From: Flavobacteriaceae bacterium MAR_2009_75
GTDB taxonomy: Bacteria > Bacteroidota > Bacteroidia > Flavobacteriales > Flavobacteriaceae
Assembly (NCBI GenBank): GCA_002813285.1
Contig: PHTZ01000001.1
Span: 3,223,501 to 3,287,500 of the forward strand
Direction of reading: 5' to 3'
Length of the DNA stretch: 64,000 bases
The translations under genes were made by a program, and so were the position numbers. Within the stretch, counting starts at the first letter, position 1, and each line of letters opens with the position of its first letter. Under the pieces are notes generated by a model, which was not told where the DNA came from, ran no database searches, and saw only the letters and a program-made list of their open reading frames with translations. Shown here piece by piece: positions 8,926 through 17,319 of the stretch.

Positions 8926-9342
8926 TTACAGATTTTCACCATCTTCCGAACTTGAAATCAACGCTTTTAATTTGTCCTCTTTAATCGGTTTTACAATATA
9001 GTCAGATATCCCCTCTATTTTTCGGCATCGGGCAATATCCTTAGGGTCTACGGAAGACGAAACCATATAGATAGAAATTTCCTTATCTACATTAGGCTTT
9101 ATTTTTACATATTCTTCCATAAATTGAAAGCCATCCATAATGGGCATATTTATATCAAGAAAAACCACATCTGGCAATTCTTCTTTGTTCTTCAGGTTAT
9201 CTGTTATAAAATCCAAAGCCTGGCCCCCATCTAAAAAAGTAGTGATTTTATTTACTTCATCAAACCCATTCAAGGCAGCTGACATTGTGAACTGGTAAAT
9301 ATCGTCGTCGTCTATAATGCAAACATTAACCCTAGTGTTCAT
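8926..9342 (-). CDS. Single-domain response regulator (CheY-like), paralog
   Basis: This is a 138-residue receiver-only protein of the same length as the one at 5580-5996. It has the same landmarks: IDDDD, phospho-acceptor Asp63 in FLDINMPIMDG, YMVSSS and YIVKPIKED. It lies 8 nt after the stop of the giant PAS kinase, the same arrangement as the neighbouring operon. The divergent parts are helix 1 to strand 2 (about residues 21-36) and the C-terminal tail, which may help separate the two pairings (inference). Cross-talk between the two systems is plausible given the similarity of both kinases and both receivers. Confidence 0.93.
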   Translation of the reverse strand: MNTRVNVCIIDDDDIYQFTMSAALNGFDEVNKITTFLDGGQALDFITDNLKNKEELPDVVFLDINMPIMDGFQFMEEYVKIKPNVDKEISIYMVSSSVDPKDIARCRKIEGISDYIVKPIKEDKLKALISSSEDGENL

Positions 9343-9350
9343 TTATGATG

Positions 9351-12300
9351 TTAATCTAAATTAATATTAAAAGTAGTGCCCGTACCCACTTCACTTTCTA
9401 CAGAAATGGAGCCGCCCATGGCCTCGACTTGTGCCTTGGTCAAGAAAAGACCGATGCCTTTGGCCTGTGGATGTCTGTGAAACACCTTGTTCAAACCAAA
9501 AAGTTTGCTCCCGTAGCGCTTTAAATCGATACCTAAACCATTATCTTTTACTATCAACTTGGTCTTATCATCTTTTCGTATGGTCATTATTTCTATTACG
9601 GGGGGTCTTTCTTCAGACCGATATTTTATGGCATTACTTACTAAATTTAAGAAAATACTTTCTAAATATACATCGTTGTAGTTAATTTCTTTGGCCTTAC
9701 TAAAATCGGCATGAAAGGTAGCCCCACTATTCAAAATTTCGGCGGTCAAAATTTCCTTGGTTTTTTGTAACACTTGCTTGAATCGAATATTTTGAGTGCT
9801 TTTGGCAGTTTCACTCTTAATTCTCAAGGTTTCGACCAAGGTATCTAAAGTAGATGATAGGTGATCGATTACTTTCTCGAATTTTGAAAAAAGAATTGCT
9901 TTCTTCTCAGCATCTTTTTCTTTGCGATAAAGATCAATCAGGGCATCAAGGTTGCTAACGGGGGCTCTAAGATTGTGAGAGGTAATTTGATTGAAATCAG
10001 AAAGTTGTTTGTTTTGAACCTTCAATTTCTGACTGTTTTCCTTTAGTTTTTTGTTGGTTACAAGTATACGTTCTTCGGCTTTTTTTCTTTGTGTAATATC
10101 TTTAATGGCAATCGATACTAAAATGCCCTCGGCTGTTTCGACTGGGCCAAAGCTTAAAATAATGGGTATCTTTTGTCCGCTCTTGGTAAGAATGTAAATT
10201 TCTTTGTTTTGAATCTTTACAACATCAGATGGGTTTTCAACAAATTGTTTTGCATATTCATCGTGAAGAGTCCTGAATTTCTTAGGATAAATTGTGGTAA
10301 TATGCCGCCCTTTTAGTTCGTCTGGACTATAACCCAACAAAAGCTCGGCCTGTTTGTTTATAATTTCTATATGGCCCTTATGGTCTGTAATGATCATAGC
10401 ATCGGGTGCCGATTCTAATAGTCCTCTAAATTTTATTTCTGCCATACGACGCTCTGTTACATCTTGGGCCGACCCTATTATTTCGACCACTCCGTTTTCA
10501 TCGGTGAATATGTCACCGACCACCTCTAGGTGCTTGATGGCTCCACTTTTTTTAACGATTCGATGACTGAACTGTTCAAATTTTCGGGTATTAAGAATTT
10601 GAAAAACCTTTTTTGTTATAAGCTCTCTGTCTTCTGGGTGAACTCGAAGCATAAAATCGTCGTAATTTAATTTTTCACCCTGCTCAATGTCCAACATTCG
10701 ATTGAAATTATGGGATAGTTCGAGATGTTCGCGAAGTTGGCTCCATTTCCAATGACCTATACCGCTTAGTTCTTCGGCTAGGTTAAGTAGCTGATTCTGT
10801 TGAATTAGCTCTTGTTGGTTTTCAATACTGTCGGTAATATCTTTCGACGTACCGATTAGATGTGATACTTGGCCCGATTTATCAATTATTACTTCACACA
10901 ATAGCTCAATGGTTCGAATGCTACCATTTCGCTTTATAATTCTATGCCTGAATTTATCAAACTTTTTCTCGGTGATAATTTCTTGGGCTTTTGCAATGAC
11001 GATATCTATATCTTTTGGGTGTACCCGGGTCAAATAGAGCGGAAAACTCATTGAAGTACCTTGATCAAAATCTAAAATGCGAAGTAGGTTATTAGATTTC
11101 TCCATTACATCATCGTTGAGATTCCATTTCCAATAACCAATGCCGGAAATTTCCTCGGCAAATTCCATCATTCGGTTTTTCTCTAGCAACTCATGTTCTT
11201 TCGACACCTGATCCGAAATATCTTGGCAGGTACCTATCATTTTTGTTACTTCCCCCGAATTATTCAGAACCACTTTACCCACGCCCCTAATAGTCTTGAT
11301 ATCTCCTTGTGGCAACGTAATGCGGTAACTTGTCTCTTCAATTTTTTTGGTTGCAATGATATTCTCCAAATTTCTTTGCACCATTTCTCTATCTTCCGCT
11401 AGTATACTGTTTATATATTTTTCAATAGTTATAATCGTATCTTTTGGAAAGCCATGTATTTCGTAAAGATTGTCTGACCATTGCGCTATACCTGAGTCCA
11501 AATTCCATATCCAATGGCCTATTTTTGCTATTTTTTCCGCTTCAATAAGCTGTTGATTTTTATGCTTTAGTTCACGTTCTTTTTGTATTTGTTCGGTAAT
11601 GTCCTGTCCGGTACCAAAGACTTCTATAATATTCCCGTTTGGGTCGAATATAAGTTCTCCATTGATTTCTATGGTTGAAATGAAACCGTTTTCGTGAATA
11701 ATTCTATGGGTCCATTTTTTAAATGATTTTTGTTCCAGACAATGTGTCATCATGTCGTATAATTTTGGTACATCCTCAGGATGAATACGATTGGCCATAA
11801 ACTCAACATCGACCGGTGTTCCTATCTTTTCGTTGTAAAGAAGGTAAATGTTGTCTGACCATTCCAGTTTGTTAGTTGAAGGAAACCATCTCCAATGTCC
11901 CATTTTGCTTATACGCTCTCCTAAAACAAGTAATTGATTCTTTCTTTCCTTTTCCTCTTGATCTTTTATTCTTTGCGTTATATCATGAACGGTTCCGGAA
12001 ATATGTGTGATTTCTCCATTCTCATCTAATGTCAGTTGCGCATCAATCTCAACATGTTTCTGTTCGCCTTTATCCAGTACAATTCTATATTGATAAGGTT
12101 TAAACGTTTTGGTTTTAAAAATCTCATTAATAAATTTCTGAAAAGGTTCTATATCATCTGGATGGGTTCTGTCAAAAGCATCATTGAAACGTATTTCCTG
12201 ATTCATCTCCTTTTTAAATATTCGATACACATTATCGGACCACTTTACATTATCCGTTTTCACGTTCCAACTCCAGTAGCCTAAACCGGCCATTTCTTCT

Positions 12301-14258
12301 GCAAAGTTCAATTGCAGGTTTTTTTCCTCTAATTCTCGTTCTTTAAGAACTTGCTCCGTAACATCTTGGCAGGTACCAATCATTTCAGAATATTTTCCTT
12401 GTACGTCGCAAATAACGGTGCCCGTAGAGCTAATGGTTTTAATGTTCCCGTTTCTAAGCCTAATGCGATAGGTAAGTTTTTCAAAGACTCCCGTTTCCTT
12501 GGCTTCGTCAATTTTGCCTTTCACAAAAGCATAATCTTCCTCATGAATATAACTTAGGTACTCCTCGTAAGACAAGGGTTTCTCTTTGGGGTGACCGTAA
12601 ATTTCATAAAGATTATCAGACCAAATCACTTTTCTAGTTGCCAGGTTCCACTTCCAGTTACCGATTTTTGACATTATTTCAGCAGTTTTCAACTGCTGAT
12701 TCTTGTCCATTAATTCTTTTTCTTTGGTCGCCTTTTCTGTAATGTCATTAACGGTTCCTTTTAACAAAAGGGTTTTGCCGTCTTTGTCCTTTGTGACTTC
12801 ACCTAAAATCTCAACCGTTTTTATTTTGTTGTCAATTGAGGTTGTGCGGTGCGTATAATTGGTGAATATGCCAGATTGTATTGTAGACTCTATTGTGGAC
12901 TGAACGGTCTCTAAATCATTTGGGTGAACCTTAGACAGGTATTGTTCATAGGTAATAGTCTCTTCTAATGGTATGTCAAATATTCGATAGGTATTCCTTG
13001 ACCATTGAGCTTCTCCTGTTTGTACATTAAGTTGAAAAAATCCAAAATCTGCTAATTTCTCGGCATAGGAAAGTTGTTCGTTTTTTGTTTCAAGTTCTTG
13101 AGTTCTTAAAACATCCTGGGTAATATCCATTGTAATCCCCGTTAGCTTTACGCTCCAGCCGTGTTCATTGGTTATGGCCTTGCCAATTACCTTTAGATAA
13201 TGAATACTTCCATCTTGATGGTATACCCTGTGAATGAATTCTTGTTTTTTTCCTGTCTTTATGGCTTTTCTGGTATGGTCAATAACAGTTTGCCTGTCTT
13301 CTGGGTGAATTTTCTGCAAAAAACTTTCATAGGTTATTTTGGAGCCCAACTCCTCATCGTATAGGCGATATAAGGTGTCTGACCATTCTATGGCACCCTT
13401 TTCTAAATCTATGATCCAATGCCCTAGGTTCGACAATTCCTCGGCAAAACTTAACAATTGATTTTTTTGGGATAGGTCTTGTTGTTGTGAGAGATTTTCA
13501 GTGATGTCTTGCGTAGTGCCCACCATTTCGATGGCTTGCCCCTTTGAATTGGAAATCACCTTGCCGTAAGCCTGCAAGAACCTTGTTTCACCTTCTTTAG
13601 GGCAAATACGGTAAGTAAATTTGTTGAATTGCTTGGTCTTTAAAAACTCTTTAATGTTGGATAGTACTATTTGGCGATCATCTTCGTGAACTTTACTTAG
13701 AATCAATTCTAAATCGATTCTAGTGCCAAATTTAATGCCGTAGGTCTCCCTTAACTTATCTGAATATTTAAAATGATCCTCTGCAATATTCCACTGCCAG
13801 TACCCTATTTGGGCAATATCTTCGGCCATGTCCCACTGCTCTTTTATTTGCATAAGGTCATGCTCCGTTTGTTTTTGGCCGGTAACATCCATTAGCCCAC
13901 CGGAGAATGCTATACATTCGCCGTCTTTTATAGTGGGGTCCCCAAAACTCTTTACATATTTGTGATTTCCCTTGGCCGTAACAATTTGGAATTCCATTTC
14001 AAATGGAGTTCTATTTTCAATACTTTTTTGATAGGTAGCGTGCTTAAGTTTTAATTGTTCGGGATCTGGAAAAAATTGATCGCTAGCACCTTGAAAGGGC
14101 TGGAAATCTTGGGGAACCTCGAATATATCTTTTAAAACAAAATCCCAAAAAGATTCACCTGTAATCAAATTTACATGGTATACACCTATTTTGGCTACTT
14201 CATTGATATCTGCCCTCAAATTTCTAAGGTCGTTTTCCTGTAGCATTTTCTCTCCCAT
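9351..14258 (-). CDS. Giant soluble multi-PAS sensor histidine kinase (10 PAS_3 modules plus one PAS)
   Basis: This 1635-residue cytosolic kinase has no membrane span or signal peptide. By my count module 1 covers about residues 10-135. Modules 2-9 are each exactly 127 residues (136-1151), module 10 covers about 1152-1276, and a different, classical PAS domain (FRGLLESAPDAMIITD) covers about 1277-1398. A coiled linker leads to ITSHNLRAPVSNL with His1428 as phospho-acceptor, then NLVSNAIKYRS, DNGLGID and GIGLFLTK of the ATPase domain. The modules keep landmarks such as WSDNLYxI and HPEDR at constant positions. Module 8 has lost the HP of that motif (SILAEDR), a sign of divergence. The receiver gene follows 8 nt later. 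No ligand can be named. Confidence 0.93.
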   Translation of the reverse strand: MGEKMLQENDLRNLRADINEVAKIGVYHVNLITGESFWDFVLKDIFEVPQDFQPFQGASDQFFPDPEQLKLKHATYQKSIENRTPFEMEFQIVTAKGNHKYVKSFGDPTIKDGECIAFSGGLMDVTGQKQTEHDLMQIKEQWDMAEDIAQIGYWQWNIAEDHFKYSDKLRETYGIKFGTRIDLELILSKVHEDDRQIVLSNIKEFLKTKQFNKFTYRICPKEGETRFLQAYGKVISNSKGQAIEMVGTTQDITENLSQQQDLSQKNQLLSFAEELSNLGHWIIDLEKGAIEWSDTLYRLYDEELGSKITYESFLQKIHPEDRQTVIDHTRKAIKTGKKQEFIHRVYHQDGSIHYLKVIGKAITNEHGWSVKLTGITMDITQDVLRTQELETKNEQLSYAEKLADFGFFQLNVQTGEAQWSRNTYRIFDIPLEETITYEQYLSKVHPNDLETVQSTIESTIQSGIFTNYTHRTTSIDNKIKTVEILGEVTKDKDGKTLLLKGTVNDITEKATKEKELMDKNQQLKTAEIMSKIGNWKWNLATRKVIWSDNLYEIYGHPKEKPLSYEEYLSYIHEEDYAFVKGKIDEAKETGVFEKLTYRIRLRNGNIKTISSTGTVICDVQGKYSEMIGTCQDVTEQVLKERELEEKNLQLNFAEEMAGLGYWSWNVKTDNVKWSDNVYRIFKKEMNQEIRFNDAFDRTHPDDIEPFQKFINEIFKTKTFKPYQYRIVLDKGEQKHVEIDAQLTLDENGEITHISGTVHDITQRIKDQEEKERKNQLLVLGERISKMGHWRWFPSTNKLEWSDNIYLLYNEKIGTPVDVEFMANRIHPEDVPKLYDMMTHCLEQKSFKKWTHRIIHENGFISTIEINGELIFDPNGNIIEVFGTGQDITEQIQKERELKHKNQQLIEAEKIAKIGHWIWNLDSGIAQWSDNLYEIHGFPKDTIITIEKYINSILAEDREMVQRNLENIIATKKIEETSYRITLPQGDIKTIRGVGKVVLNNSGEVTKMIGTCQDISDQVSKEHELLEKNRMMEFAEEISGIGYWKWNLNDDVMEKSNNLLRILDFDQGTSMSFPLYLTRVHPKDIDIVIAKAQEIITEKKFDKFRHRIIKRNGSIRTIELLCEVIIDKSGQVSHLIGTSKDITDSIENQQELIQQNQLLNLAEELSGIGHWKWSQLREHLELSHNFNRMLDIEQGEKLNYDDFMLRVHPEDRELITKKVFQILNTRKFEQFSHRIVKKSGAIKHLEVVGDIFTDENGVVEIIGSAQDVTERRMAEIKFRGLLESAPDAMIITDHKGHIEIINKQAELLLGYSPDELKGRHITTIYPKKFRTLHDEYAKQFVENPSDVVKIQNKEIYILTKSGQKIPIILSFGPVETAEGILVSIAIKDITQRKKAEERILVTNKKLKENSQKLKVQNKQLSDFNQITSHNLRAPVSNLDALIDLYRKEKDAEKKAILFSKFEKVIDHLSSTLDTLVETLRIKSETAKSTQNIRFKQVLQKTKEILTAEILNSGATFHADFSKAKEINYNDVYLESIFLNLVSNAIKYRSEERPPVIEIMTIRKDDKTKLIVKDNGLGIDLKRYGSKLFGLNKVFHRHPQAKGIGLFLTKAQVEAMGGSISVESEVGTGTTFNINLD
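10806..13853 (-). repeat. Eight tandem 381-nt coding repeats (PAS modules 2-9)
   Basis: Residues 136-1151 of the giant kinase divide into eight consecutive units of 127 residues with no insertion or deletion in register. The HPEDR-like motif falls at unit positions 56-60 in each, the GYW/GHW strand at 17-19, and the DIT connector near 116-118. Protein identity between units is only moderate, so this is an old repeat and not a recent DNA-level duplication. Confidence 0.8.
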
Positions 14259-14397
14259 CTAAAAACTGAATAAAAGTGGTTAGGTCGAATGGTTGGCAAT
14301 GGCCTGTGGTACAGGTAAATTTAGAAAATATGTACGTAAACGACTACGTAATGGGCAAAAAGTTAAATAAAATTAGCGTTTGCAATGGTGACTGTTG

Positions 14398-16425
14398 TTA
14401 CTTAAGCTCTAGAAGACCGGCCCTCTCTAAAAGAGCTTCTACTTTGGGTTCTGCCCCCCTGAATTTTTTATAGAGTTCCATTGGGTTTTCGGTTCCGCCT
14501 TTAGATAGTACAAAGTCTTTGAACTTAGTGGCAATTTCTTTGTTGAAGATGCCATTTTGCTTGAAGTACGCAAAGGCGTCGGCATCTAAGACCTCTGCCC
14601 ATTTGTAACTGTAATACCCTGAAGAGTACCCTCCTTGAAATATATGCGAAAAAGCGGTGCTCATGCATGTTTCAGGTGTTTCAGGATACAATGAAGTATT
14701 TTCGAATGCTTTTTGCTCGTGTTGTTTTACATCTTCGATATGAGTAGGGTCGATACCGTGCCAAGACATGTCTAACAGCCCAAAACTTAGTTGCCGTAAT
14801 GTTTGCATGCCTTCTTGAAAGGTGGCCGACTCTTTAATTTTTTTTACATATTCCATCGGAATAAGCTCGCCTGTATCGTAGTGATGCGCGAAGAGCTCTA
14901 GCGCTTCTTTCTCGTAGCACCAATTTTCCATAATCTGACTAGGCAGTTCAACAAAATCCCAATACACCGAAGTGCCCGAAAGGCTCGGGTAAGTGGTGTT
15001 GGCCAACATACCGTGAAGCCCGTGACCGAATTCATGAAATAGTGTGGTCACCTCATTAAAGGTCAATAAAGAGGGTTTGCTAGGGGTAGATCTCGTAAAA
15101 TTACAGACATTGGAAATATGCGGGCGGATATTCTCACCAGACCTAACATATTGTGATTTGTATGAAGTCATCCAAGCACCACCACGTTTTCCCTTTCTCG
15201 GGTGAAAATCGGCATAGAACAGTGCAATGAAATTTTTATCTTGATTATAGACCTCGAAGGTCTTTACTTCATCGTGGTATTTGTCGATATTATCTACTTC
15301 CTCAAACTGAAGGCCGAACAATTTTTCAGCAACTTGAAAAACACCCGCTATTACGTTCTCTAATTTGAAATAAGGTTTTAGTTTTTCATCATCTAAATTA
15401 AACAGTTTTTGCTTTAGTTTTTCTGAATAATAACTGCCGTCCCATTTCTGCAAATGTTCAATATTATCCAATTCTTTGGCAAAATCTTCTAGCTGTGTAA
15501 ATTCTTTTTCCGCGGCAGGTTTGGCCTTCGCTAATAGTTCGTTCAAAAAGAGGTGAACCTTTTTCGGCGTTTCGGCCATACGTTCTTCAAGTACAAAGTC
15601 TGCATGGGTTTTGTAACCCAATAAATTAGCCCTTTCAAAGCGTAGATTGGCAATTTTCAACACGGTTTCTCTATTATCGAGTTCATCACCGTGAAAACCT
15701 TTGCTGCCAAAAGCCAATGCGAGTTCTTGGCGTAATTTACGGTTATCGGCATACTTCATAAAAGGTATGTAGCTCGGGTAATCTAGGGTAACTAACCAAC
15801 CTTTTTTATCTTTTGATATGGCCAATTGTGCCGCAGCCTCTCTTTCGCCTTCAGGTAAACCCTTTAAATCGTTTTCGTCAGTAAGGTGCAGCTCATATTT
15901 GTTGGTTTCAGCCAATACATTTTCACCGAATTTCAACTTCAATTTTGAGAGTTCTGCATCAATTTCGCGTAAGCGTATTTTCTTTTCTTCAGGTAAATTG
16001 GCCCCATTTCTGCTAAAACTCCTGTATTTTTTTTTAAGAAGAGTAGTTTGTTCCGTGGTCAAATTTAGAGACTCTCTTTGTTCATAAACATTTTTTATTC
16101 TCTTGAACAATTGTTCGTTCAAAGTAATGTCATTGCTGAATTCCGATAGCAGAGGTGAAATTTCCTGTGCTATTTTTTGTATTTCTTCATTGGTCTCCGC
16201 AGAATTTAAGTTGAAAAAAATGCTAGAAATACGATCCAATTGCTGACCCGAAAACTCTAGGGCCTCTATTGTATTCTCAAAGGTGGGTGTTTCTTCATTA
16301 TCTGTAATAGCGTCTATTTCTTGTCGGGCGTCTTTCATAGCCTGCATAAAGGCCGGTTTAAAATGCTCGTTTTTAATTTTGCTGAATGGCGCTGTATCGA
16401 ATGATGTCAGTAATGGGTTTGTCAT
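14398..16425 (-). CDS. dcp: M3-family zinc metallopeptidase (peptidyl-dipeptidase/oligopeptidase A type)
   Basis: This 675-residue peptidase degrades short peptides. It has the full M3 catalytic site: LFHEFGHGLHGML with zinc ligands His464 and His468 and catalytic Glu465, followed by the downstream helix with the third-ligand region VYWDFVELPSQIMENW. The C-terminus FSHIFQGGYSSGYYSYKWAEVLDADAFAYF is typical of the family. No signal peptide is present, so it is cytosolic. It is the last gene of the purK-purE-EF-hand-dcp run and starts 1 nt after the preceding stop. The M3 family and Dcp/PrlC subgroup are secure; whether it cleaves dipeptides or longer products is not decided by sequence alone. 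Confidence 0.92.
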   Translation of the reverse strand: MTNPLLTSFDTAPFSKIKNEHFKPAFMQAMKDARQEIDAITDNEETPTFENTIEALEFSGQQLDRISSIFFNLNSAETNEEIQKIAQEISPLLSEFSNDITLNEQLFKRIKNVYEQRESLNLTTEQTTLLKKKYRSFSRNGANLPEEKKIRLREIDAELSKLKLKFGENVLAETNKYELHLTDENDLKGLPEGEREAAAQLAISKDKKGWLVTLDYPSYIPFMKYADNRKLRQELALAFGSKGFHGDELDNRETVLKIANLRFERANLLGYKTHADFVLEERMAETPKKVHLFLNELLAKAKPAAEKEFTQLEDFAKELDNIEHLQKWDGSYYSEKLKQKLFNLDDEKLKPYFKLENVIAGVFQVAEKLFGLQFEEVDNIDKYHDEVKTFEVYNQDKNFIALFYADFHPRKGKRGGAWMTSYKSQYVRSGENIRPHISNVCNFTRSTPSKPSLLTFNEVTTLFHEFGHGLHGMLANTTYPSLSGTSVYWDFVELPSQIMENWCYEKEALELFAHHYDTGELIPMEYVKKIKESATFQEGMQTLRQLSFGLLDMSWHGIDPTHIEDVKQHEQKAFENTSLYPETPETCMSTAFSHIFQGGYSSGYYSYKWAEVLDADAFAYFKQNGIFNKEIATKFKDFVLSKGGTENPMELYKKFRGAEPKVEALLERAGLLELK

Positions 16426-16426
16426 A

Positions 16427-16819
16427 TTATATTTTTATACGATCGGTCTTTGACTGAAAATACGTGGTGAATAAATCTATTGCGAATGCTATCGCCCCCA
16501 TTACGAAAGATAACAGCGCCCCGTTAGAAAAGGCGTTGTTTCGATCTGGGTCTTGAAGTAATTGATCTCTTAAACTTCTATACTCGGCGGTGTATTCATC
16601 AATATCTATTTGACCATTATGGTTAAGGTCAAGAGCTTCTAATTTGAAACCTAGATAATGGGCTTTTGCTGCCATGATAATTAAAATGAGCACATACATC
16701 GAGAAAAACAGAATTCCGCTTCGCCAGAGGCACTTCCAATAGGTGTTCAAAACATTCTTTCTAAAATATAGAAGAGAGGCAATTCCGATAACAAATCCTA
16801 TAAATGCATTGGTATTCAT
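16427..16819 (-). CDS. Membrane protein with an EF-hand calcium-binding loop
   Basis: This is a 130-residue protein of no recognised family. It has a short N-terminal hydrophobic stretch, a strong membrane span at about residues 33-52 (GILFFSMYVLILIIM), a central soluble part, and a C-terminal span at about 103-122. The central part contains LDLNHNGQIDIDEY, a near-perfect 12-residue EF-hand loop with D/N/N ligands and the closing Glu. Only one loop is visible. It sits between purE and dcp, 12 nt after the former and 1 nt before the latter, so it is translated in that operon although no link to purine synthesis is evident. Calcium binding is an inference from the motif. Confidence 0.75.
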   Translation of the reverse strand: MNTNAFIGFVIGIASLLYFRKNVLNTYWKCLWRSGILFFSMYVLILIIMAAKAHYLGFKLEALDLNHNGQIDIDEYTAEYRSLRDQLLQDPDRNNAFSNGALLSFVMGAIAFAIDLFTTYFQSKTDRIKI

Positions 16820-16831
16820 TATATTGAGACT

Positions 16832-17317
16832 TTATGCTTTCAAGCTTTTGGCTCCTTCGATTACCTTAGTTTTGAGACTCTCTTTGTAAGCGATGATTTT
16901 TTCGAGAACCGCTATATCGTTGCTTCCGATAATCTGCGCTGCAAGAATGCCTGCATTCTTCGCGCCGTTGAGGGCCACGGTAGCAACTGGCACACCACCT
17001 GGCATTTGAAGAATAGACAGCACCGAGTCCCATCCATCTATAGAATTACTGCTTTTTACGGGCACCCCGATTACAGGTAACGGAGACATCGATGCTACCA
17101 TGCCCGGTAAATGGGCTGCTCCACCCGCGCCGGCGATAATTACGGAATAACCGTTTTTATGTGCACTTTTACTGAAGTCGTATAATTTTTCAGGAGTACG
17201 ATGGGCAGAAACGATATCTACATCCACTTCGATTTCAAAGCTTTTTAAAATATCTATTGCGTCTTGCATTACGGGCAGGTCACTGGTACTGCCCATTACT
17301 ACGGCTACTTTGCTCAT
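16832..17317 (-). CDS. purE: 5-(carboxyamino)imidazole ribonucleotide mutase
   Basis: This 161-residue class I PurE converts N5-CAIR to CAIR in purine synthesis. Diagnostic segments are VVMGSTSDLPVM at the N-terminus, SAHRTPEKL in the active-site loop, and AGAGGAAHLPGMVAS. Length and motifs are standard. It follows purK with a 2-nt gap, matching the substrate channel PurK to PurE. Confidence 0.97.
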   Translation of the reverse strand: MSKVAVVMGSTSDLPVMQDAIDILKSFEIEVDVDIVSAHRTPEKLYDFSKSAHKNGYSVIIAGAGGAAHLPGMVASMSPLPVIGVPVKSSNSIDGWDSVLSILQMPGGVPVATVALNGAKNAGILAAQIIGSNDIAVLEKIIAYKESLKTKVIEGAKSLKA

Positions 17318-17319
17318 AA

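Noticed and set aside
9351-14258. Possible assembly artefact from collapsed or expanded repeats in the giant kinase
   Set aside because: The modules differ clearly in sequence and show no near-identical DNA stretches, so mis-assembly is unlikely.
14276-14473. 65-codon frame on the plus strand between the giant kinase and dcp
   Set aside because: It crosses from the intergenic gap into the antisense of the dcp 3' end, has no promoter or ribosome site, and its residues look random.
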